64,000 bases of DNA, taken from assembly GCF_000298235.1 (NCBI RefSeq), contig NZ_BAHE01000006.1:1-64000 (forward strand), given 5' to 3'. Source of the stretch: Gordonia namibiensis NBRC 108229 (GTDB lineage: Bacteria > Actinomycetota > Actinomycetes > Mycobacteriales > Mycobacteriaceae). Under the pieces are notes generated by a model. It was not told the origin of the DNA, searched no databases, and worked only from the letters and a program-made list of their open reading frames with translations. This document shows, one piece after another, positions 40,830 to 49,537 of the stretch. Made by a program: the position numbers and the translations under genes. The stretch's first letter is position 1, and each line of letters starts with the position of its first letter.

Positions 40830-40870
40830 GGCGGAAATGACAAACGCCCCGGCACGCAGGCACGGGGCGT
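40830..40870 (-). promoter_or_regulatory. Leader hairpin (possible attenuator) upstream of rplJ
   Basis: On the minus strand ACGCCCCG (40870-40863) pairs with CGGGGCGT (40851-40844) and is followed by TTTGTCATTT. It resembles an intrinsic terminator in the rplJ leader, about 85-110 bases before the start codon. No minus-strand gene lies upstream to need a terminator, so attenuation or L10 autoregulation is likely. Confidence 0.55.
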
Positions 40871-41017
40871 GAAGACGCACACTGATGTGTGGGACCACAT
40901 TCCTCGTTCATCCTGCGTGGGCCGGCGACTCTGTCGCGCCTTCGTTCGGGAGTTCCCGACGACCAACGGTCTCTGGTTGAACCGATACGACGCACGGTTG
41001 TGCATCACACCGACGAC

Positions 41018-41023
41018 TAGGCT
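41018..41023 (+). promoter_or_regulatory. -10 element TAGGCT of a probable leaderless promoter
   Basis: TAGGCT ends eight bases before the GTG at 41032 and no ribosome-binding site is present, as expected for a leaderless transcript. Confidence 0.5.
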
Positions 41024-41031
41024 ACGTCCTT

Positions 41032-42219
41032 GTGGGGGAACAAACCAAATCGACCGACGTGCACGACCCCAACGAGCGGGCGCAGGCCGCCATGGACGCT
41101 GTCACGGCGCGGCACCTGCAGCGGGCCTTCTGGTTGCCGGCGACGCGCACGGCGGCGGTCGCGTGGCCGATCGGGTTCGTCGCGGCGCATCTCGGATCCT
41201 GGCATTACTGGTGGCATGCGCATCTCGTCGACCTGCTCGTCGACGCCGCGATCCACCGACCCGAGGGCTCGGGGTACGGCGACCGTTCCTTCGATCCCGA
41301 TGTCGCCGACGACGCGAATCGGGTGTTGCGCGGGATCAAGGTCCGCAACCTCGGACGGTGGACGAACAACTACTACGACGACATGGCCTGGTTGGGGTTG
41401 GCGATCGAACGCGCCGACCGTCACCTCGACCTCGACCACCGGCGGGGCCTGGAGGTCCTGACGCGACGGATGCTCGACGCGTGGGTCCCCGAGGACGGCG
41501 GCGGCATCCCCTGGCGCACGACCGACCAGTTCTTCAACGCCCCGGCGAACGGCCCCGCCGCGATCCTGGTCGCCCGTACCGGTCACGTCGAACGTGCTGT
41601 GGCGATGTGCGATTGGATGGACGCCAACCTCATCGACCCTAAGACGCACCTGGTCATCGACGGCCTGAAGAAGCAGCCCGACGGTTCACTGAAGGCCGAG
41701 ACCGGTACCTATACCTACTGTCAGGGCGTCGTTCTCGGCGCCGAGCTGGAAGCCTTCCGCGCAACCGGTGACCAGCGACATCTGGACCGTCTGGCCCGTC
41801 TGCTCGGTGCCGTCGAGAAGCATTCGTGCACCGACGGGGTGATCCACGGCGGAGGTGGTGGCGACGGCGGCCTGTTCCACGGGGTGCTCGCCCGCTATCT
41901 CGGGCTCATCGCCACCGACCTCCCGGATGTCGACGGTTCTGATGAACTGCGTGCCCGGGCAGCCCGGATCGTGATCTCGAGCGCCGATGCGGCGTGGTCG
42001 AACCGCACCGAGGTCCGCGGCCGCGTCGTATTTCCCAGCGACTGGCGCAGCCAGGCCGTCGTACCCACCGCCGCAGGCAAGAAAGCCCAGTTCGTGGCGG
42101 GTGCGGTGATGCCCTCGGAGGTCCCCGAACGCGACCTGTCGGTGCAACTGTCGGCGTGGATGGTCCTCGAGGCGGCCGCCGCGATCGACCTGTCGCTACC
42201 GGAATGTGACCGGCCGTAG
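41032..42219 (+). CDS. Glycoside hydrolase family 76 protein
   Basis: A 395-residue (alpha/alpha)6-barrel protein of family GH76, whose characterised members are endo-alpha-1,6-mannanases. The catalytic Asp pair is visible in NNYYDDMAWLGLA (about residues 112-124). Other family features are TDQFFNAPANGPAAI, TGTYTYCQGVVLGAELE and GGGGGDGGLFHGVLARY. There is no signal peptide, so it may act in the cytoplasm, perhaps on mannan-containing glycolipids or polymers of the mycolata envelope; that is inference. The GTG at 41032 is probably leaderless. It is divergent from rplJ. Confidence 0.88.
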   Translation: MGEQTKSTDVHDPNERAQAAMDAVTARHLQRAFWLPATRTAAVAWPIGFVAAHLGSWHYWWHAHLVDLLVDAAIHRPEGSGYGDRSFDPDVADDANRVLRGIKVRNLGRWTNNYYDDMAWLGLAIERADRHLDLDHRRGLEVLTRRMLDAWVPEDGGGIPWRTTDQFFNAPANGPAAILVARTGHVERAVAMCDWMDANLIDPKTHLVIDGLKKQPDGSLKAETGTYTYCQGVVLGAELEAFRATGDQRHLDRLARLLGAVEKHSCTDGVIHGGGGGDGGLFHGVLARYLGLIATDLPDVDGSDELRARAARIVISSADAAWSNRTEVRGRVVFPSDWRSQAVVPTAAGKKAQFVAGAVMPSEVPERDLSVQLSAWMVLEAAAAIDLSLPECDRP

Positions 42220-42443
42220 ACCTCCGATGGTCAAACCGACGCCGCCCGGTTAGCCATCCGATACCGGGGCTGAGCTATTCTTCAGCGAACGCGTGAGGTG
42301 ACCTGGAACACACTGATTTCCGCCGCCAGCGGAGCGGGTCCGTCGCCCACGACCGACACGAAGGGGTGTCGGTGTCCACCCGGCCATCTCGACCAGCAGC
42401 ACTCCCGGTGCGACACCTCTCACCCCAGGCAGGGTGGTGCACC

Positions 42444-44495
42444 ATGACGTATCAACTGGATCCCGCGGAACGCCGTGCGCGGCCGGTTCCTTCACCGTCG
42501 CGACGCCCCACGGAAGCACCCCATTTCGGCACCCTCCCCCTCGGCGACCCGACCGGAGGTGCCGACGGCATCCGCTGGCGCGAGCAGGTCGACGGCAAGC
42601 AGTTGTACCCGCGTGTGGCCATCGACCGCGACGTCTCGATCACCATGAGCGACGGGGTGATTCTGCGCGCCACCGTGATCCGCCCCGCCAACCGGTTCGG
42701 GCAGACGGTCCTCACCCCCTACCCCGCGATCGTCAACATCAACCCGTACAACCGGGCGGCCATCGACTTCATCGACCAGGCGCTGCACGCACCCGTGCTC
42801 GGCAAGGCGCTGCACACCGCGTCGGCGTCGATCGATGCGACCGGCACCGCACTCGAGGGCCTCACCACCCTCACCCAGACGCTGTCGGGCGGCGTCTTCG
42901 ACGTCTTCGGCATCAACCGAAATCTCGTACGCAGCGGCTACGTGCAGGTGGTCGTCGACGTCCGCGGTACCGGTGCGAGCCACGGCAAGTGGCAGATCCT
43001 CGGCCCGCGCGAGCAAGAGGACTCGGTCGAGATCATCGACTGGGTCAGTGAGCAGGAATGGTGCGACGGTACTGTCGGCCTGGCCGGCTGGTCGTATTCG
43101 GCGATCAACTCGCTGCAGGCCGCCGACAAGCGCCCGCCGCAACTCAAAGCCGTGTTCGCCGTGGAGGGTTGCGACGACATCGTGCGCGACATCTACATCA
43201 CCGGCGGCATGCCGTCGGCGTTCATCCCCGTATGGCTGTCGGCGGTGAACATGCTCAAATGGGTTCCCAACCCCGCCAACATCATTCGGGACATCGCCAG
43301 GGGTCACGCACTGAAATGGGCCGTCGACCGGGTGAAGTCGCCGGCCACCGAGATCCCCTCGCTCCTCTGGGGTTTCCTCACCGCCCGCGATCCACGCATC
43401 TTCGACGACCCGTACTTCGACGAGCGCGACCCGATCGTCGACCGTATCGAGGCTCCCACGTTCACCGTCGGCGCCTGGCACGATCTGTTCGGCCGCAGCG
43501 CAACCGGCGTATACGAGCGGTTGAACATGGAACCCGGCCGCAAGCAGATGATCGTCGGCGACGGCTATCACCTCGACGTCGGTTCGGGGTATGGCGGCAA
43601 GTTCGCGCCGCCGCGTCTCGACGTCCTCGAACGCGCCTGGTTCGACCGCTGGCTCAAGGGACACCGCAACGGCATCGAGTTCTACGGGCCGGTCACCATG
43701 CTGCAGCAGGGCGGTGCCTGGACCGCCGGACAGAACTTCCCGCGCCCGGGCGTCGCGCCGAAGCGGCTGTACCTGACGCCCGACACGTCGTCGACCGCCG
43801 ACCACGCCGTACACGACGGGACGTTGGGTTCGGCTCCCGCACAGGGTCTCTCGTCCCTCCACGTCCGATCCGACACCCGCGGACTCCGATCCCGCGACAT
43901 GACCCAGGTGACCGCCGGCGCCACCATGATCCTCGGCGCCGACTACGCGAAGGACGCACGCTTCCAGGAGCGTGGCGCACTGTCGTTCACCACCGCACCG
44001 GTCACCGAGGCCACGCCGATCAGCGGCGCGATGAACCTGCGACTCAACGTGGCCACCACCGCCCATGAGGCGATCTGGGCGGTGACCGTGAACGACGTCG
44101 CGCCCGACGGCACGTCGACGGTACTCACCAACGGCGCCCTCTCGGCGTCGAATCGTGCGCTGGACCGCAGCAAGTCGACCTACGCGTCCGACGGCAGCCT
44201 GCTCTCGGCGCATCACTACCTGTCCCGCAAGCGCAAGCTCCCCGTGCCCGCCGACGAGCCCGTTCGCATCGACGTCGACCTGGTCCCGACCGACGCGGTC
44301 CTGCAGCCTGGCCACCGCCTGCGCGTCGACGTCTACGCGGCGAGCCTCCCCCGCTACCTCACCGTGGTGCCCGATCTGATCAAGGCCCGCGGCCGTAAAC
44401 AGCGCCTTGTCCTCGACCCCGACCATCCGAGCTACCTCACACTGCTCGCGGGCGAGGGCTTGAGCGCCGTCACGTCCGAGGCGGCAAGGATCTAG
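42444..44495 (+). CDS. CocE/NonD-family (S15-like) hydrolase
   Basis: A 683-residue hydrolase of the CocE/NonD or X-Pro dipeptidyl-peptidase type. The alpha/beta-hydrolase domain has DVRGTGASHGKWQILGPREQ and the nucleophile motif GLAGWSYSAINS (Ser about 213). An acid in GAWHDLFGRS and His in GDGYHLDVGS follow. The C-terminal jelly-roll domain (DYAKDARFQERGALSFTTAP and onward) is typical. Substrates of this family range from acyl esters to cocaine; this one's is unknown. The ATG at 42444 has AGGGTGG upstream. No signal peptide is seen. It sits between the GH76 and MpaB-like genes, each with its own spacing. Confidence 0.88.
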   Translation: MTYQLDPAERRARPVPSPSRRPTEAPHFGTLPLGDPTGGADGIRWREQVDGKQLYPRVAIDRDVSITMSDGVILRATVIRPANRFGQTVLTPYPAIVNINPYNRAAIDFIDQALHAPVLGKALHTASASIDATGTALEGLTTLTQTLSGGVFDVFGINRNLVRSGYVQVVVDVRGTGASHGKWQILGPREQEDSVEIIDWVSEQEWCDGTVGLAGWSYSAINSLQAADKRPPQLKAVFAVEGCDDIVRDIYITGGMPSAFIPVWLSAVNMLKWVPNPANIIRDIARGHALKWAVDRVKSPATEIPSLLWGFLTARDPRIFDDPYFDERDPIVDRIEAPTFTVGAWHDLFGRSATGVYERLNMEPGRKQMIVGDGYHLDVGSGYGGKFAPPRLDVLERAWFDRWLKGHRNGIEFYGPVTMLQQGGAWTAGQNFPRPGVAPKRLYLTPDTSSTADHAVHDGTLGSAPAQGLSSLHVRSDTRGLRSRDMTQVTAGATMILGADYAKDARFQERGALSFTTAPVTEATPISGAMNLRLNVATTAHEAIWAVTVNDVAPDGTSTVLTNGALSASNRALDRSKSTYASDGSLLSAHHYLSRKRKLPVPADEPVRIDVDLVPTDAVLQPGHRLRVDVYAASLPRYLTVVPDLIKARGRKQRLVLDPDHPSYLTLLAGEGLSAVTSEAARI

Positions 44496-44520
44496 CCGGC
44501 CACAGCGCCTACCAGCACTT

Positions 44521-44546
44521 TGGGACGATTCTTTTTGTTCGTCCCA
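44521..44546. promoter_or_regulatory. Inverted-repeat operator TGGGACGA-N10-TCGTCCCA
   Basis: Perfect 8-bp arms (44521-44528 and 44539-44546) end exactly next to the -35 box of the promoter for the MpaB-like gene. The position suits a repressor or activator site. The regulator is not known. Confidence 0.65.
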
Positions 44547-44575
44547 TTGACACCGTTGCACCGCCGACCTACGTT
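44547..44575 (+). promoter_or_regulatory. Strong promoter of the MpaB-like gene
   Basis: TTGACA (44547-44552), a 17-bp spacer and TACGTT (44570-44575). The -35 is perfect and the spacing optimal. Transcription would start near 44582, about 40 bases before the ATG. Confidence 0.75.
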
Positions 44576-44623
44576 TTGGAGGACAGCCGTCACCCAGAAC
44601 CTCCGGATCGGAGTGCACGACCG

Positions 44624-45898
44624 ATGACCACCGCACGGGGCGCCACGACGCCGCCGCAGGCGCTCCCGGGCACCCTCGCACCGCCCACTGTCGCGCCGAA
44701 GATCCCGTCGCGCCACCCGGATGGTCCGTGCACGATCCCGATCGGCCTGCGACTCGTCGCGCCCCTACTGGGACTGCGCAAACCCGGCCGCGAACTCTTT
44801 CGTCACCTCGGCGAACTGCTGACGGTCGGTGACGAACCGGCGGACCGCCTCGTCGAGTGGATGCACACCGCCGGGATGTCCCGGGCGCGCCCGTTGTTCG
44901 AGCGTGCCCTCGTCGACGGCATCGACTCGATCGACGACGCCCCGGCCCCGCTGCGCGAGTTCTTCACCGAGGTGGAGACCGTCCCCGACTGGGTCGACCC
45001 CGACCTGATCGAGAAGGGCGCGCGGGTCATGCGCAGCGGTGGCGCCGACGGCCTGTACGTGGCGCGCGACGTCGCCCTGCTCGGCGGTTACCAGTTCGCC
45101 GGTTTCAACCAGACGTTGCTGCGCACCGGCGCCCTCGAGAAGGGATCGAACACCCGGTTCGCCGAGACCACCCAGTGGGCCACCGACGTCATCACCGAAA
45201 ATGGTTTGCGCCCACACGGCATCGGCTACCAGTCGACGCTGCGTGTGCGCCTCATCCACGCGATGGTCCGGCGCCACGTCGCCGCTCTGCCCGACTGGGA
45301 GGCCGACGCCTGGGGACTCCCCATCAACCAGACCGACATGGCCGCCACGCTCGTCGGAGCACTGGTCTCCCCGAGCCTGGGCGTCGTCATGATGGGACTC
45401 GTCAACCGCCCCAGCGAATACGACGCCGTCGCGCACCTCACCCGGTACGCCGGATGGCTGCTCGGGGTGCGGGACGAGTTCCTGCCCACGAGCTTCCGCG
45501 ACGCGATCCGCGTGCTGCTCCAGACCTCGTACGTCCTCTCCACGCCCGACGAGACGACCAGGCAGCTCTCGGTGCCCATGGCCGACGATCCGTTGCAGTG
45601 GAACTACTCGAGGTTCCCGAAGGTGCGTCGCAAGATCGCTCGCGCACAACACCTCTCGGTCACCAGCGGATTCCTGGGCCCGGCCGCGATGCGCACACTG
45701 GGCCTGCCCTTCGTCCCACCCTGGTATCCGGTGATCCGGTTCCCGGTGAACATCATCCGATCGATTCAGGCGCAACGCCCGGGCGGGCGCGAACGCGCGG
45801 CGCTCCGCGGCGCCGCCGAACAACGCGAGTTCATGAGGATCATGACCGGCGGCGAGGCCACGATCGGGCACTCGGCGAAGAAGATCACCGGGCACTGA
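44624..45898 (+). CDS. MpaB/DUF2236-family oxygenase-like protein
   Basis: A 424-residue protein of the DUF2236 family, which includes the fungal oxygenase MpaB and the latex-clearing rubber oxygenase Lcp known from Gordonia. Features include YVARDVALLGGYQFAGFNQT, a helix with RFAETTQWATDVITENGL and the His-rich RLIHAMVRRHVAALPDWEA. These His and Arg residues could bind heme b, but I cannot map them to the Lcp ligands with certainty. There is no signal peptide, unlike Lcp, so it is probably cytoplasmic or membrane-associated. It has its own promoter with an adjoining inverted repeat, so it is likely regulated by a substrate. Confidence 0.82.
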   Translation: MTTARGATTPPQALPGTLAPPTVAPKIPSRHPDGPCTIPIGLRLVAPLLGLRKPGRELFRHLGELLTVGDEPADRLVEWMHTAGMSRARPLFERALVDGIDSIDDAPAPLREFFTEVETVPDWVDPDLIEKGARVMRSGGADGLYVARDVALLGGYQFAGFNQTLLRTGALEKGSNTRFAETTQWATDVITENGLRPHGIGYQSTLRVRLIHAMVRRHVAALPDWEADAWGLPINQTDMAATLVGALVSPSLGVVMMGLVNRPSEYDAVAHLTRYAGWLLGVRDEFLPTSFRDAIRVLLQTSYVLSTPDETTRQLSVPMADDPLQWNYSRFPKVRRKIARAQHLSVTSGFLGPAAMRTLGLPFVPPWYPVIRFPVNIIRSIQAQRPGGRERAALRGAAEQREFMRIMTGGEATIGHSAKKITGH

Positions 45899-45920
45899 GT
45901 TCTGCGTCCCGGAGAGGTTC

Positions 45921-46439
45921 TCAGCCGATCCCGGAATCGGCCAGCACCACACGGAACACGAACGCCGCCTCGGGCCCGAGGACGAGACCCACGAGCTCGA
46001 TGAGGGTGAGCACGAAGCCGCGTCCGTGACCCGACCCCTTGGAGTCGTCGAGGTGGTGGGCGAGTTCGTGCAGGACCACGAGCTCTCGAAGCGCCCACCG
46101 TCCCTCCGCAGACGACGGGATCGCGATCTCCGCACTGAGCAACCTGTCACCGGCTGCGGTCGTGGACCGCGCGTAGTGCGCCGAACTCTGGCCGCGTCGC
46201 TCCCGCACCGATACCGGCTCGGCTGCGCGCGGGAACCTCGACCGCACGCTCGGCAGCTCCAGCACCCGTCCCACGTAGTCGCGCACCGCGTCGATCGAGG
46301 CGAACCGGGCCTCGGCGGGCAGCGTGAGCTCGGTCCCGGCCAGCTGCACGGTGCGCGAGGAGGACGCGGTGTCGAAGAGCCGGAAGACGAGACGCTCGGC
46401 GTCGTAGTACCGGGCACGCCCGGTGTCACGCGGACTCAC
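45921..46439 (-). CDS. TIGR04338-like small zinc metallohydrolase
   Basis: A 172-residue protein with the zinc motif HELAHH and a later His (GSGHGRGFVLTLIELVG), the pattern of a small gluzincin-type peptidase. It matches my memory of an actinobacterial family named TIGR04338. Its start is YYDAERLVFRLFDTA. The GTG at 46439 was chosen because the sequence upstream lacks conservation and codes antisense to the YihY-like gene. No signal peptide is visible, so it would act inside the cell. The substrate is unknown. It is convergent with the MpaB-like gene and divergent from the YihY/BrkB gene, 36 bp away. Confidence 0.75.
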   Translation of the reverse strand: MSPRDTGRARYYDAERLVFRLFDTASSSRTVQLAGTELTLPAEARFASIDAVRDYVGRVLELPSVRSRFPRAAEPVSVRERRGQSSAHYARSTTAAGDRLLSAEIAIPSSAEGRWALRELVVLHELAHHLDDSKGSGHGRGFVLTLIELVGLVLGPEAAFVFRVVLADSGIG

Positions 46440-46475
46440 GGCATCACCAATGATGATGAGGGTCCGCTGTAGCCG

Positions 46476-47390
46476 ATGGGAGTCTTCATGCGCCGTCCCG
46501 ACCTGCACGCGTTCGGCCAACGCGTGCTGCGACTGCCCGGCGCCACGCTGAGCCTGCGCATCCTCACCGACATCGCGCGCGGTGACATCACCGACCGTGC
46601 GATGACCCTCGCCGCGCAGGCCTTCACCTCGATCCTGCCCATCGTCATCCTGCTGCTCACGCTCCCGGGCAGCGACGTCGTCGACGACGCCCTGAGCGGG
46701 CTCGGCATCCCGGTGAGCAAGCTCGACCACAACTCGGTCGACAACCCGCAGTCGTTCGCCACCTTCGGGATCATCGGCGCACTCATGACCATCGCCGGCG
46801 CCACCTCCCTGTCACGTGCTCTGGGCCGAATGTATGTCGCGATCTGGGGCGTCACCAAACTGCCGTGGCGAGCCTTCTGGCGTTGGGTGATCGTGCTGTT
46901 CCTCATCCCGGCCGCGGTCACCGCCCAGGGGTTGTCGACCGGCCTGCACGCCGAGACGTTGTTCGGCATCTACCTCGGCGGCAGTGGTCTCCTCGGGATC
47001 GTGCTGGTCTTTCTCGTGACCGTCACGATCTGGTCGGCGACCTGCACCGCGATCCCCCGACTGTTGGTGTCCACCCAGGTCCCGCTGCGGCTCCTCGCGT
47101 TGAACGGGGTGGTCACGGGCCTGCTGATCACCGCACTGCTGGCAGGCAGCCGGATTGCACTGCCCATGCTGGCGTCGGGAACGATCCGTTATTTCGGCAC
47201 GCTCGGCATCGTGTTCGTCGCGATCAGCTGGCTGTTCGTGTTCGCCGCGATCCTGGTGATCACGGCCATCGTCGTACATGGTGTGGCCACCGACCCCGGA
47301 CGTGTCGGCACCCGGGTTCGACGGTGGGCGGGGGCCCCGACCCCGTTCATCCCGTCCCCGTCGGTCGCCTGGTACGACCGGACCGACTGA
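46476..47390 (+). CDS. YihY/virulence factor BrkB-family membrane protein
   Basis: A 304-residue inner-membrane protein with about six hydrophobic helices (LAAQAFTSILPIVILLLTLP, WRWVIVLFLIPAAVTAQGLS, GLLGIVLVFLVTVTIWSATC, LNGVVTGLLITALLAGSRIA and more). Such proteins were once called RNase BN but are now seen as YihY/BrkB-type membrane proteins of unclear role. Family features include the early RAMTLAAQAFTSILPI. It starts with MGVFMRRPDLHAFGQRVLRL and ends with a short basic tail. It is convergent with the DUF2786 gene. Confidence 0.88.
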   Translation: MGVFMRRPDLHAFGQRVLRLPGATLSLRILTDIARGDITDRAMTLAAQAFTSILPIVILLLTLPGSDVVDDALSGLGIPVSKLDHNSVDNPQSFATFGIIGALMTIAGATSLSRALGRMYVAIWGVTKLPWRAFWRWVIVLFLIPAAVTAQGLSTGLHAETLFGIYLGGSGLLGIVLVFLVTVTIWSATCTAIPRLLVSTQVPLRLLALNGVVTGLLITALLAGSRIALPMLASGTIRYFGTLGIVFVAISWLFVFAAILVITAIVVHGVATDPGRVGTRVRRWAGAPTPFIPSPSVAWYDRTD

Positions 47391-47410
47391 GCCCAGCGAC
47401 CGACCGCTGG

Positions 47411-48241
47411 TCAGGCCTCGAGAGCGCCTCGGGCACCGCCGAATTCACGGTCGGCGCCGATCTTGGCCCGACGCCCCGCCCGGTCCCCCGCCTTGCGGGC
47501 GGCCTCCGAGTAGCCGGCCGACGCGCTCGACGCCCGCCATGTGCCGCGCGCGGTGGACTCGGTCTTGTAGAAGTCGGTGACCTCGAGTTCCTTGTTGCGC
47601 AGCGCGAGCGCCGTCGAGCGTTCCGGTTCCCCCGACTTCCGTTCGGCGGCGAGCGCTTCTTCACGAGCGGCGTCGCGGGCCTCGGCGAGACGTTTGCCGA
47701 TGCGTTCGGCGAAGGCGGACTGGAAGTTGAGTCGCGCGGTGATCGGCGACAGCGGCTTCTCCTCGATCACCCGCCGCGCCCGCCAGCCGCTGCCCTTCGT
47801 GACGACCCGCGCGAACGTCTCGCCCTTGTACGCCCCCGACCGCAGGTAGGCGTCGCTCGCGGCGACCATCTGGATGATCAGCGACGTGTACAGCGCCTCG
47901 CAGGCGTCGATGTCGGCCTCGTAGCCGTAGGCGAGGACGAAGGTCGAGTTGCTCGCGACGTCGACGGTCACGTCGTTGGCCATGGTGATCGCCACGAACA
48001 ACTGCACGTAGGTGCGCAGGCCACGCTTGCCCGGCTCGCCGATCTTGATCTGCCGCGAGATCGGGGTGACCTTTTTGCGCGCAGCCGGATCATGTGCGCG
48101 CGCCACGGCGAGATCGATCGACGACGCCGTCGCCAAGCGCTGGGCAGCCTGCATGAACGTCTCGGCCTCATGCTCGTTGTCGGTGTTCTCCGCCTGGCGC
48201 AGGAGGGCGGAGATCCGGGTGAGCAGCTTGTCGTCGCGCAT
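47411..48241 (-). CDS. DUF2786-domain protein
   Basis: A 276-residue cytoplasmic protein. The N-terminal DUF2786 domain reads LLTRISALLRQAENTDNEHE, AETFMQAAQRLATASSIDLA. A middle alpha/beta part (YVQLFVAITMANDVTVDVAS, ADIDACEALYTSLIIQMVAA) follows. The C-terminus is Ala/Arg-rich and charged (AARKAGDRAGRRAKIGADRE), perhaps nucleic-acid binding. Family function is unknown; similar proteins occur in phages and actinobacteria. The ATG at 48241 is chosen over an upstream in-frame start. Neighbours are the YihY gene (convergent) and the VOC gene (same strand, 91 bp away). Confidence 0.8.
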   Translation of the reverse strand: MRDDKLLTRISALLRQAENTDNEHEAETFMQAAQRLATASSIDLAVARAHDPAARKKVTPISRQIKIGEPGKRGLRTYVQLFVAITMANDVTVDVASNSTFVLAYGYEADIDACEALYTSLIIQMVAASDAYLRSGAYKGETFARVVTKGSGWRARRVIEEKPLSPITARLNFQSAFAERIGKRLAEARDAAREEALAAERKSGEPERSTALALRNKELEVTDFYKTESTARGTWRASSASAGYSEAARKAGDRAGRRAKIGADREFGGARGALEA

Positions 48242-48332
48242 GTAGTTCAGACTATCGGCGCGCCCGATCGGTTCCATCGAACCGCAGGTCGGCCGGAAAA
48301 CGCAGGTCGGAGCAACTCAACCCGCGGACGAA

Positions 48333-48791
48333 TCAGCTCTCGGGCGCCCAGCGGGCGATGTCGTCGGCGTCGACCGGCCGCTCCTGTGCGGCGCGCTGCG
48401 TCATCCGGAGGTTGTTGCCGAACGGGTCGCGGAAGGCACAGTCGATGCCGTACGGCTGTTCCTCGGGGTCCTGGCTGAACTCGACGCCCTTCGCGACGAG
48501 AGCGGCATGCGTTCCGCGACAGTCGTCGGTCGCGAAGATCGTGACCGGCATCGCGCCCTGGGTCACCAGGTCGCGAACCTTGGCCGCGGCCTCCTCGGAA
48601 AGCGCTGGAGGTCCGGGCTTCTCGAGGAGGATGAGACGGTCGGGTTGTCCGGGCGGGGCGACGGTGAGCCACCGCATGAAACCCATGTCGACGTCGGTGT
48701 CGACGGTGAAGCCGAGCTTGCCGACGTAGAAGTCGAGCGCGGCGTCCTGGTCCAGGACGTAGACGGAGTGGATGCCGATGCCGGTGATCAT
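48333..48791 (-). CDS. VOC-family protein coupled to an AraC regulator
   Basis: A 152-residue VOC-fold protein. The N-terminal half has GIHSVYVLDQDAALDFYVGK and LGFTVDTDVDMGFMRWLTVA. The C-terminal half has GVEFSQDPEEQPYGIDCAFR, DPFGNNLRMTQ. These look like the glyoxalase/extradiol dioxygenase family, but metal ligands are not certain. Its ATG overlaps the stop of the AraC-type regulator (ATGA), so regulator and enzyme are translationally coupled and the VOC protein is probably the regulator's target or sensor-linked enzyme. Confidence 0.88.
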   Translation of the reverse strand: MITGIGIHSVYVLDQDAALDFYVGKLGFTVDTDVDMGFMRWLTVAPPGQPDRLILLEKPGPPALSEEAAAKVRDLVTQGAMPVTIFATDDCRGTHAALVAKGVEFSQDPEEQPYGIDCAFRDPFGNNLRMTQRAAQERPVDADDIARWAPES

Positions 48792-49243
48792 GAGCCCGAC
48801 GATACGACCGTGGTGGCGGCCGGCGCTTCTCCGGAATTGATCAAGGTGGCCGCCCCGATCGGCCTCGTCCAGCGGCGCACGAAGCATCCCGGCACGGGGA
48901 CCGGGGAGACGCGCCGGCGGTAGGCGGTCGGGCTGCAGCCGATGATCGCGGTGAAGGTGCGCCCGAAGGTGCCCAGGCTCTCGTATCCGACGCCGCGCGC
49001 GATGTCGGTGACCGGCGTCGTCGTGGTGCGCAGCAACGCGCAGGCACGTTCGACGCGGCGTCGTTGCAGGTAGTGACGCGGCGTCTCCCCGAAGACTGCG
49101 CGGAATCGCCGGATGAAGTGCGACGGCGACATGTGGGCGACGCGGGCGAGGGCCGCGGTGTCCAGCGGCTCGGCGTACGACCGGTCGATCAGGTCGCGGG
49201 CACGCAGGAGTCGACGATTCTCGTCCTCGCGCGGGGTGAACAC
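48788..49243 (-). CDS. AraC-family transcriptional regulator
   Basis: A 151-residue regulator that has the AraC DNA-binding domain but no long ligand-binding domain. Two helix-turn-helix motifs are visible: TAALARVAHMSPSHFIRRFR (about 29-48) and VTDIARGVGYESLGTFGRTF (about 78-97), with the family end FTAIIGCSPTAYRRR. The C-terminal 35 residues are a short extension without a known fold. It is the first gene of a two-gene operon with the VOC protein, which starts inside its stop codon. Confidence 0.88.
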   Translation of the reverse strand: MFTPREDENRRLLRARDLIDRSYAEPLDTAALARVAHMSPSHFIRRFRAVFGETPRHYLQRRRVERACALLRTTTTPVTDIARGVGYESLGTFGRTFTAIIGCSPTAYRRRVSPVPVPGCFVRRWTRPIGAATLINSGEAPAATTVVSSGS

Positions 49244-49264
49244 GTCACCCAGTGTGACTCGCGG

Positions 49265-49537
49265 TCAGCGCTTCTCGCAGGCGATACCGTCGCCGTCGCG
49301 ATCGCTCTCGTCGTTGGCGTCGTAGAGGGCTTGGTCGACGGTGAAGTTGGTGACCGGGGTGCCCGATGTCGAGTCGACGGCGCCGGGCTGGCCCACACCG
49401 TGCGGGTAGTCGGCGTTGAGTGCCTTGCAGTTGGCGTAGTCGGTCGCGGCCGAGGCAGGAGCCGCCACCATCAGCGGCGCGATAGCCATCGACGCCGCAG
49501 CGACAAATCCCAGAACAACCTTGCGCGAACCACTCAT
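49265..49537 (-). CDS. Secreted excalibur calcium-binding protein
   Basis: A 90-residue exported protein. A signal peptide (MSGSRKVVLGFVAAASMAIA, cleavage near APASAA) precedes one excalibur domain: YANCKALNADYPHGVG early, then DESDRDGDGIACEKR at the end. The DxDxDGxxCE core and paired Cys are diagnostic for this extracellular calcium-binding family. GAGAAGG lies about seven bases upstream of the ATG at 49537. It is a single gene, 21 bp from the AraC regulator on the same strand. Confidence 0.9.
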   Translation of the reverse strand: MSGSRKVVLGFVAAASMAIAPLMVAAPASAATDYANCKALNADYPHGVGQPGAVDSTSGTPVTNFTVDQALYDANDESDRDGDGIACEKR

